Shown here in pieces: positions 1-7,042 of a stretch of DNA of 19,735 bases. Source of the stretch: BS750m-G77 sp043797735 (GTDB lineage Bacteria > Omnitrophota > Gorgyraeia > Gygaellales > Profunditerraquicolaceae). Both the position numbers and the translations under genes were made by a program. The stretch spans positions 1 through 19,735 of the forward strand of contig JAZDPH010000036.1 in the NCBI GenBank assembly GCA_043797735.1. Direction: 5' to 3'. Below the pieces are notes generated by a model. It did no database searches. It had not been told where the DNA came from and saw nothing but the letters and a program-made list of their open reading frames with translations. Every line of letters begins with the position of its first letter. The first letter of the stretch is position 1.

Positions 1-2
1 AT

Positions 3-3000
3 ATTAAGAGCCTTAAAGCAGAAGAGGCCAGCGAATCAACCCGCCAACTCCTAAATTACTTCCTGGTAGGCTTATCCCTTCCCGATGACTCCTTCTGGGT
101 AAACTTAAGGCCGGACAGCGAAAACGAGATCATAGATAACTTCTTGGCCAAGACCGATGTAGGCAAGATTATGCTTGAGGCTGATCTGCAGTTAAAGAAG
201 GATGCCGCCCGTTTTACCTCCCCTGAAGCTTCCGAAGGCAGGGCATACTGGAACAAGCTCTATAAGAAAGCCAAGGAGCTCTACGGCTATGAGCAGGCAA
301 CCATCCCCGCCATTACCCGCCCCTGGATCGTGCCCAATGAGATTATCGTGCGCGAAACTAAAGACAGCGCCTATATCTATAAGGCTACATTAAAGGTAAT
401 GCTGGAAGAGGATTACTTGAAAGGTCAAGGGTCAAAGGTCAATGGTCAAGGGGGAGATTATAACTTTAATGACGTACGCGCTAAGGAGCTTAACGAATAC
501 TCTGCCCAGCTGGTCAGGGAGCTGATTATCCCTAAGTTAGCAAAAGAGGTCAATGTCTCCAAGAGATATGCTGCCTTAAGGCAGGTCTATTACTCTTTAA
601 TCTTCTCCCGCTGGTTTAAATCAAAGTTTGCCAATCAAAGCGGCAAATACAGCTCGCTCATTGACAGCAAGAACCTAAGCGGCTTATCCTCTGCAGCTGC
701 CTGGTCCAAATCCACTTACTTTAACGCCTACAAGAACTCCTTTGCTCAAGGCGAATACAATGTTAAGGAAACCGTACCCACCCCTACCGGACAGGCAATC
801 AGGAGTTACTTTAGCGGGGGTGTATTTTTTCCAGAAATGCCGATAAGCGGCATTACAACATCTTCTGCTTTGATGGCTGGTACGCTTGGGCAGGTAGGGT
901 TAGTTATGCCAGAGGGGATGAGCCTTGCGGATATAACAACAGCAAGCAGCGCTGTATCTATGGGGGTGAGGGGATTAGATGATCTTACTCCTGTGATAAA
1001 AGCAAAGGGTATTAAGGCTGCTATGGGAGCTTTTGATTGGAATGTTCCGATAAAAGACGGCAAAATCAGCGACCCCCAGAAGATTGAATTATCCGCAGAC
1101 ACTGTAATCAACCTTTTGCAAAATGGTATTGATGAACTTTTTGCTATAACCCATATTGGCCGGCCTAAGGGTAATGGTTTTGAAGAGGAGTATTCGCTTA
1201 AGCCTGCGGCAGAGGCGCTTCAAGGTATTTTGGCTGATAGGGGATTGACAGACGTAGAAGTGGTTCTGTTGCCTTATGATTTAGATGATGCCAAAAGAGA
1301 AATAGAGAGAAAACGAATAACAAAATCAGGGAAAAAGATTATATTTGTAGCGGAGAATATCCGATTTTATAAAGAGGAGCAACTGAAGGCCGATAAGAAA
1401 GACAGCGATAGGCGAAAGGCCGATATCATGGCAGAAAAATTGGTTTTTATGAATCGGCTTATTGCCTTGACAGGAACGACTTCCGATAAATTAGTTTATA
1501 TTAATGAGGGTTTTGATAAAGCTCACCGTGGAGACGAGAGCTCTATACAGATGATTTGGCTTTTTCCGGAAGAGAACCGGGCAGCTGGATATAAATTCGC
1601 TGGAGACACCCAGGCAGTGCTTGATTTTCAGAGTAGAGTTACAGGCACAGAAAACGCTATGATTGGCGGCGCGAAAGACGATAAGCTTAAAACCTTTGTT
1701 AAGTTAGCAAGAAGAATTGCGGGAACAAAGGGAAAGTTAATGATAGCAGGGGCATTAGTTAATCCTTATTTTGCATCTGAAGGCTATGAAATGGGCCAAT
1801 CTCTTATGCCAAAGGCAGAAGCTTTAGATAAGGCATACGAGGCTATTGCTCAAATAAAGGCATCCGGCGTAGAGGTTATTGTACCTGAGGATTTTCTTGT
1901 GCGCGAGGGAAGGCGCATTGTAAAATTAGGGGAGTTTTCACCGGGAGATTACCAGATTGATACTGGAACCAAGTCAACTAAAAAGATAGTCGACAACATT
2001 GATTCTCTGGAAGAAGGCGACGGCTTGATTTTAAACGGAGGGCCCGGGCTCTTTGACTTAGAGGATGCAGAGGGAGGTTCTAAAGAAGGCACAATTCAGA
2101 TTATTATGGCGGCAAACAGGGCTGCAGAAAGGGGCGTTGCGGTTATTTTTGCCGGCGGAGATATGAATAATGCGGTTAAAATAGCCCAGGCAGCAAAGCC
2201 GGATCTTCAACTGGATCCTAGGATTAGGATGTCTACATCAGGAGGCGCTTTACTCACTGCTTTGGCTGAAGGCGTAGCCAATCTTTCTCCGGTGCGGGCT
2301 CTGCTTAAGATGGACCCCACAGAGGCTCTTTCCTGGGCCCATTATAGAGTTACAACCGCTTTGCGCGGCACAGCTTTACTTACACTCGGGACCGTTTATA
2401 AAGATACTTCAATAGATGGCAGTGACGCCAATAGAAGCCCGGCCTTGGATTTATTCAGGAAAAACGGCATAAATGTGGCAGTGCCGGGTGGCCCGCTTGC
2501 TTATCAAGCTGACTTATTGTATGAATATCTAGTTATGCCGGTGCTTGTTTTGTCAGAAAATATTCCGCAGGAGCTTCGGGAAAAATTATCTGCTGCCAAG
2601 GATGAAAATTCAGTAACTGTTGCGGTTCAGGAGCAGCTTAAAGGATTTTTAGAAGGTTCCGTGAATATGACGGAAAAACAGCAGCGCTCCAGCAAACTGG
2701 ACGTAGCAAAACTTGGCCCGGCGGCAGTAGATTTCCCCTCTATAATTGCCGTTCAAACGCCTGATGGCGATCTTTTAGTCCAGGTTCCTATGTGGGTAAA
2801 ACGAAATAGTGATCAGGCGATGGAAGCTTTAAATAATGAAATCAAAAAGGATCTTAAGGATAAAAGTCCGGTATTGGCAAGAATGATCAAAGAGCCGCTT
2901 GCTTGGCCAAAGCAAGATCCGGATGTTTCTACGCATCCTGCCGCAATTGAAGCATTGGCTAAGTATGCGCCTTTATTCTTTGATGAACTTTCAAAGGGCG

Positions 3001-5564
3001 ATCTTACCCATGTTGGCCTTTTGTCTAACATAGTTAAGAACATCCAACCCGAGTCTATGATTAACCCTGAAGGCATTAAATATGACCCCGTGTTAAATGC
3101 CTTTATTTCCGATAAGGACAAGGGCTCTAAAACTCCGGGTTTTGGCAAGCATTTAGAGAGTTTCCTGGGCAGTATTAACACCGTTCAGCAGTTGTCCTGG
3201 CTTTTGTATCTTTTAACCGCTCCTACGGTTGATGATGCAACCGGTGCCGGAGTGGCTTTGAAAGATAGAGAATTGCAAGATGCTGTGGCCAGGTTTTATG
3301 CTCGTACCTATCGGAACCTGCTTAAGTTAGCGCAGGAGCACTTTAAAGATGCCAGGGTATTTGAGCCCCTAAGGGCCCAGATTGGCGAGAACGCGCAGAG
3401 GTTCAATAAGGCAGTGCGAGCCGCTGATGCCCTTGAGCTTAACCGCAGTGAGGCTAACAAGATCCTTGCACGGGACGTAATGGATCATCTTAACAAGAAT
3501 GGGATTAGGCTTTCCAATGAAGAGGAACAGAATATTGCGCGGGTATATACGCAGACCAATGGGGTCTTTGCATGGGACATCTTGCAATTGGCAAGCATGT
3601 TAAGCGTAGATAATTTTGTGAAGGCATTCAGGCACCTTAAGGTTGATGACCCAAAGAAGGTCCTGCCCTCTGAAAAATTGAATGAGGGTATTGACGGGAC
3701 AGGCCGCGTGGCAAGGATAGCCTTGGTATATCGTTTAGCCAGCGATCTTGCTGCCGGGGAAACAGGTTATATTAGCAAGTTTATGCTAAGGACCCGTGCG
3801 ATCAAAGGCGATACTGATAGGGAGAAATTTGAGAGTGCTTTGAAAACCGCAATAGAAATGTTTAATGACCTTGTTATTAAGCAGTCAGGCCTTCTTAAAG
3901 GCAAAAACATTACCTTTGAGGCCGGCACAGAGGTTTTACCGGCCCAGCTTGACTTCCAGACTACACACAAGGTACCCGGCGTGTATCCGGTAAATATATT
4001 GGTAGATGGTAAAAAAGCAGGCGTGATATATTTTACGGATATCTCAATGTTTAATGAGGGGCTTAAGGATTCGCTTAGTGAAGAGGGTGTTTCTCTTGAT
4101 AACATTCCCAGGCCGTTTATTATCTACGAGGGCGGTGTTCAATATTATTTCGGATTAGTGATTGATGGCACTCCGGGGGGCGTAGAAATAGGGGATCAGG
4201 AGTTGGTTGCTGCTTCTAAGGATGGCAAAGCAAAACTTAGCGGCCCGACCGTCTGGGAATCAGCGGCCAAGCATAATTTGGATGATAGCAGTGAAGCGTT
4301 GGCTGCGCCGGAGGAATTGCAACGTTTACAAGCGATCCTGAAGCAGGTTGAAGACTCACGTTTATCCAAAACAGGGGAAAAACAATCTCTTATTTACATA
4401 ACAGGCCAGATTCTTAAGAAATTGCTTCTTCCCTTAGGCGGCATTGATGTAAGTGGAGCGTTTTTGCATAAATTGCCCTTGGTTAAGGCAGTTGGCGCCA
4501 TGCTTTTTACCCCTACTTCTTGTTCAACTACCGGAGCGACTAGCACTGCTCTTCCTTTATCCGTCCTCTTTGGCGGATCTGGAACCAGGCTTTTGACAGT
4601 AATGGGGATGACTCTTCATGAGTATACCACAGGTGATAAAAAAGGCCTCTATGGAGACTTTAATCCTAAGTCAACAGGGGCAGCCAAGGGGGTAAAGCAG
4701 CACCTTTTAATTACTGCCCTTTTTACCGCCTTACGCACGCCTACGGGATTAAAAGACGGCTCTACTGATATCATAGGCGGCTCAATCTTTGATTGGCTAA
4801 TACAGCTTCCTGAGAATGTTTCTGTGGAATTAGTGCGTAAATACCTTCTCAGGATCGGAGCGGAATACCCGGAAATATTAAGGGTATTTAACGAAGCCGA
4901 CAAAGTTGACGGCCGCTATCGCTGGCAGGATACCATTACCGGCCAGCGTACCGGCTCTATTCTCTATGAGGATTTCATTGAGCAGGTATTAGGTAGTATC
5001 TATAGGTTGTTCGTTGGTTATGATAATGAGATAGGTTTTTCCGAGAGACAGAATGAGGCTAAGGAGTCAGTATTCTATCTTATGAAACGCCAGGCGGATA
5101 TCGCCGCTTTATTGGAGACAGCGCCTTTGGCTAATACTGAGGCAATGGCCTCTAGTTCGCTGGCAACAGATGCTTCATTCATGGCCGAGCCCTCGCAGGC
5201 CAGCAGCAGCCTTGGCGGTATTGACTTCCGCTCCAATGCGATGATGCTTAACTACCAGCCGATGGGGAATTTCTCCGGGCTCAACCCTAAACTTCCGAGC
5301 CTTAGCTGGCGGGAACTGGTGAGGTTTGATGTTGGCAATGAACTGATGCAAATAGAGGCGATGTTAGACGGCGGGATCCTTCCTTCCGGGGCGCGCATTA
5401 AAGAGGTTTTAGCGGCCTGTTCGCAGAAAGGAACAATGGATGCCAACAGGCAGCAGCTGATGGCGCTCTTAATGAAGATGGGCATGCTGGAGGAGAGGGA
5501 CTGTTGTTTGACCGAGGCCAGCCGCGAGTATAAGGAAGCGCTGATGCTTGCAGAGGCTTTGTAA
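3..5564 (+). CDS. Giant multidomain protein with PGK-like and GAPDH-like domains (5' end outside window)
   Basis: The frame is open to the left edge, with no stop from position 3, so the start is outside the window. The first possible internal start (TTG 144) has no support. Residues below count from 144. Residues 1-230 form an unassigned module ending near YFSGGV. Residues about 270-730 match PGK: FDWNVP (297), THIGRPKG (335), ENIRFYKEE (403), GFDKAHR (456), NGGPGLFD (631), AGGD (670), STSGGA (697). Some PGK substrate arginines are replaced, but those in GRPKG, ENIRF and AHR remain. Residues about 735-785 weakly resemble the C-terminal domain of UDP-glucose dehydrogenases (YKDTSID...RSPALDL). 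Residues 1180-1660 match GAPDH: GIDGTGRVAR, TSCSTTGA (C1460), TLHEYT (H1492), STGAAKGV, GYDNEIGFS. The tail (1670-1806) carries SSLGGIDFRS and QPMGNFSGL. No signal peptide or clear membrane segment is visible in this part. A structural or moonlighting role is as likely as glycolysis. Confidence 0.85.
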   Translation: MKSLKAEEASESTRQLLNYFLVGLSLPDDSFWVNLRPDSENEIIDNFLAKTDVGKIMLEADLQLKKDAARFTSPEASEGRAYWNKLYKKAKELYGYEQATIPAITRPWIVPNEIIVRETKDSAYIYKATLKVMLEEDYLKGQGSKVNGQGGDYNFNDVRAKELNEYSAQLVRELIIPKLAKEVNVSKRYAALRQVYYSLIFSRWFKSKFANQSGKYSSLIDSKNLSGLSSAAAWSKSTYFNAYKNSFAQGEYNVKETVPTPTGQAIRSYFSGGVFFPEMPISGITTSSALMAGTLGQVGLVMPEGMSLADITTASSAVSMGVRGLDDLTPVIKAKGIKAAMGAFDWNVPIKDGKISDPQKIELSADTVINLLQNGIDELFAITHIGRPKGNGFEEEYSLKPAAEALQGILADRGLTDVEVVLLPYDLDDAKREIERKRITKSGKKIIFVAENIRFYKEEQLKADKKDSDRRKADIMAEKLVFMNRLIALTGTTSDKLVYINEGFDKAHRGDESSIQMIWLFPEENRAAGYKFAGDTQAVLDFQSRVTGTENAMIGGAKDDKLKTFVKLARRIAGTKGKLMIAGALVNPYFASEGYEMGQSLMPKAEALDKAYEAIAQIKASGVEVIVPEDFLVREGRRIVKLGEFSPGDYQIDTGTKSTKKIVDNIDSLEEGDGLILNGGPGLFDLEDAEGGSKEGTIQIIMAANRAAERGVAVIFAGGDMNNAVKIAQAAKPDLQLDPRIRMSTSGGALLTALAEGVANLSPVRALLKMDPTEALSWAHYRVTTALRGTALLTLGTVYKDTSIDGSDANRSPALDLFRKNGINVAVPGGPLAYQADLLYEYLVMPVLVLSENIPQELREKLSAAKDENSVTVAVQEQLKGFLEGSVNMTEKQQRSSKLDVAKLGPAAVDFPSIIAVQTPDGDLLVQVPMWVKRNSDQAMEALNNEIKKDLKDKSPVLARMIKEPLAWPKQDPDVSTHPAAIEALAKYAPLFFDELSKGDLTHVGLLSNIVKNIQPESMINPEGIKYDPVLNAFISDKDKGSKTPGFGKHLESFLGSINTVQQLSWLLYLLTAPTVDDATGAGVALKDRELQDAVARFYARTYRNLLKLAQEHFKDARVFEPLRAQIGENAQRFNKAVRAADALELNRSEANKILARDVMDHLNKNGIRLSNEEEQNIARVYTQTNGVFAWDILQLASMLSVDNFVKAFRHLKVDDPKKVLPSEKLNEGIDGTGRVARIALVYRLASDLAAGETGYISKFMLRTRAIKGDTDREKFESALKTAIEMFNDLVIKQSGLLKGKNITFEAGTEVLPAQLDFQTTHKVPGVYPVNILVDGKKAGVIYFTDISMFNEGLKDSLSEEGVSLDNIPRPFIIYEGGVQYYFGLVIDGTPGGVEIGDQELVAASKDGKAKLSGPTVWESAAKHNLDDSSEALAAPEELQRLQAILKQVEDSRLSKTGEKQSLIYITGQILKKLLLPLGGIDVSGAFLHKLPLVKAVGAMLFTPTSCSTTGATSTALPLSVLFGGSGTRLLTVMGMTLHEYTTGDKKGLYGDFNPKSTGAAKGVKQHLLITALFTALRTPTGLKDGSTDIIGGSIFDWLIQLPENVSVELVRKYLLRIGAEYPEILRVFNEADKVDGRYRWQDTITGQRTGSILYEDFIEQVLGSIYRLFVGYDNEIGFSERQNEAKESVFYLMKRQADIAALLETAPLANTEAMASSSLATDASFMAEPSQASSSLGGIDFRSNAMMLNYQPMGNFSGLNPKLPSLSWRELVRFDVGNELMQIEAMLDGGILPSGARIKEVLAACSQKGTMDANRQQLMALLMKMGMLEERDCCLTEASREYKEALMLAEAL
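423..450 (+). repeat. Four GGTCAAN heptamers inside the giant gene
   Basis: Four head-to-tail 7-bp units (GGTCAAG, GGTCAAA, GGTCAAT, GGTCAAG) fill exactly 28 bp of coding sequence. They encode the low-complexity stretch KGQGSKVNGQGG between KVMLEEDYL and DYNFNDVRA. The same heptamer, in the same reading phase, occurs inside argC at 11111-11138. Confidence 0.9.
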
Positions 5565-5584
5565 CAATAATAGGCGCGGTTCTT

Positions 5585-5622
5585 AAGAAGCCCCTGCAGG
5601 CTTACGCCTTCCGGGGCTTCTT
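5585..5622 (+). terminator. Nested hairpin after the giant gene
   Basis: A perfect 10-bp stem, AAGAAGCCCC (5585-5594) with GGGGCTTCTT (5613-5622), encloses a second small hairpin, AGGC-TTAC-GCCT (5598-5609). It lies 20 bp after the giant gene's stop codon and before the sigma-gene promoter. No clean T-run follows, so it is a likely but not textbook terminator. It would fold equally well on the other strand. Confidence 0.7.
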
Positions 5623-5643
5623 GCTAAGTTTATTAAGATACCA

Positions 5644-5672
5644 TTGTCTTTGGCGCTTTTTAGTGATATAAT
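5644..5672 (+). promoter_or_regulatory. Extended -10 promoter of the sigma/CHAT unit
   Basis: TTGTCT (5644-5649), a 17-bp spacer and a perfect TATAAT (5667-5672) preceded by TGA give an extended -10 housekeeping promoter. The -10 box ends only 6 nt before the ATG at 5679. The predicted transcription start therefore falls at or beside the start codon, and no Shine-Dalgarno sequence fits between them. Confidence 0.75.
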
Positions 5673-5678
5673 TTCTTT

Positions 5679-6278
5679 ATGGACGATTTGGAATTTGTCC
5701 AGCGTTGCATTAAGCAAGATGGCCCCGCCTGGAATGAGTTCGTAGAAAAATATTCCCGCCTTATCTATAATTATATCCACAGGGTATTATACGGCAAGGG
5801 CATCTCCGCCGCGCAAAGTTATTGCAATGATATCTGCCAGGAGATTTTTCATTCCTTAATCAAGGATAATTTTAAAAAGTTAAAGAGTTACCGCGGAAAA
5901 AACGGCTGTTCCTTAGCCAGCTGGCTAAGGCAGGTTACTATCAATTTTACCATAGATTACCTGCGCAGGGTTAAACCGACAGTTTCTATTGACCAGGGCC
6001 AGGGAGAGAGGGGCCCCTTAAAGAATATTATTGCCGATAATTCCGCCTCTGCCTCCGAAGCGCTGGCAGGCAGGGAAAAAATTTCCGCCCTGCAGGAATG
6101 CATTGAGGGGCTAAATACGGAAGATAAATATTTTCTGGAACTCTATATAAACCGCGGGATAAAACCGGAAAAGTTAAAGGTTCATTTCAAAGTATCGCGC
6201 AGCGCCATAGACATGCGTAAGTTAAGGCTCCTGGCGCGCCTGCGGGAGTGTTTTAAGGCAAAGGGTTTTTTATGTTAG
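5679..6278 (+). CDS. ECF-like sigma-70 family RNA polymerase sigma factor
   Basis: The 199-residue protein has the two-domain plan of an ECF-type sigma factor. Region 2 spans about residues 15-98: EFVEKYSRLIYNYI, then DICQEIFHSLI, then SWLRQVTINFTIDYLRR, the core-binding and -10-recognition helices. A linker follows (100-132). Region 4 (about 134-192) carries a helix-turn-helix (KPEKLKVHFKVSRSAIDMRK) that would read the -35 element. ATG 5679 is the only sensible start. It has no ribosome binding site and lies 6 nt past a TATAAT box, so the mRNA is probably leaderless. The next gene is a zinc-finger anti-sigma-like protein and the third a CHAT protease-TPR protein, so this factor is presumably held inactive until a signal. 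Its exact ECF group cannot be assigned by eye, and the promoters it recognises are unknown. Confidence 0.88.
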   Translation: MDDLEFVQRCIKQDGPAWNEFVEKYSRLIYNYIHRVLYGKGISAAQSYCNDICQEIFHSLIKDNFKKLKSYRGKNGCSLASWLRQVTINFTIDYLRRVKPTVSIDQGQGERGPLKNIIADNSASASEALAGREKISALQECIEGLNTEDKYFLELYINRGIKPEKLKVHFKVSRSAIDMRKLRLLARLRECFKAKGFLC

Positions 6279-6323
6279 ATTCCTGATATTTTTGCGTCTA
6301 TTATATTAGGAGGGGAGTAGGCA

Positions 6324-7040
6324 ATGATGGACAAATTAGAGGACCTGATTAAGGCGGTTTACAGAAACTGGCAGTCTGCCAAGGCAGAAGAGCAGCCGGC
6401 CGTCCATCCGGATGAGGAGGCGTTGGCCTGTCTACTTGAGGGCCGCCTGGGCCCGGAGGAGGCCGAGGCAATAAAGGCGCATTTAGTAACCTGCCGGCAT
6501 TGCTCTGAGGCCTTTAGCCTGAACCTGATGGAGGCGCAAGCCTTGCCGGAAAAGGAACTGCCGCAGGAAACACTTACCTATATAAGGGAGATGCTCGGCA
6601 TCCAGCCCCAGCATAAAGGCCCCTTACTGGAGATTGTCCTGCAGTTTAAAGATCGGGCGATAGAGATTTTAAGGACCACCGGCGATGTGCTTTTTGGCCA
6701 GCAGGTACTGGCGGCTTCGCTTCTACGCGCGCGAAAAATAAAGGATTTTAAGGACGAAGTTATCATCCTGAAGGAGTTCGGGGATTTAAGGGTTGAGGTG
6801 AGGGTGGAAAATAAGCCGGGCGGGGCCTTTGACCTGAATATTTCGGTAAAAGATAAACAGACGCAAAAACCGCTCAAGGATTTAAGGATTACGCTTATCC
6901 GCCAGGATTTGGAACTGGAGTCGTATCTTGCCGGCTCCGGGGCGGTTAGTTTTGAAAATATATTATTAGGCAGTTATAAACTGGAGATATCCAACGTTGA
7001 CGATAAACTCGCCACAGTAGTCCTGGATATAAAGAGTTAA
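6324..7040 (+). CDS. Zinc-finger (zf-HC2-like) putative anti-sigma factor
   Basis: The N-terminal third matches the zinc anti-sigma domain. HPDEEALACLLEGRL (from H28) is followed by AHLVTCRHCSEAF, giving the H53-x3-C57-x2-C60 cluster with H28 as probable fourth ligand. Such domains wrap around ECF sigma factors. Residues 95-145 are helical, and residues 155-238 look like a beta-sandwich with alternating hydrophobics (LRVEVRVENKPGGAFDLNISV). No transmembrane segment is visible, so unlike many anti-sigma factors it should be soluble. A strong AGGAGGGGAG site (6308-6317) precedes ATG 6324; ATG 6327 is an equally possible start. It lies 45 bp after the sigma gene and 2 bp before the CHAT gene, arguing for co-expression. 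The anti-sigma role is inferred from the motif and position. It could also be the CHAT protease's substrate or adaptor. Confidence 0.75.
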   Translation: MMDKLEDLIKAVYRNWQSAKAEEQPAVHPDEEALACLLEGRLGPEEAEAIKAHLVTCRHCSEAFSLNLMEAQALPEKELPQETLTYIREMLGIQPQHKGPLLEIVLQFKDRAIEILRTTGDVLFGQQVLAASLLRARKIKDFKDEVIILKEFGDLRVEVRVENKPGGAFDLNISVKDKQTQKPLKDLRITLIRQDLELESYLAGSGAVSFENILLGSYKLEISNVDDKLATVVLDIKS

Positions 7041-7042
7041 CG

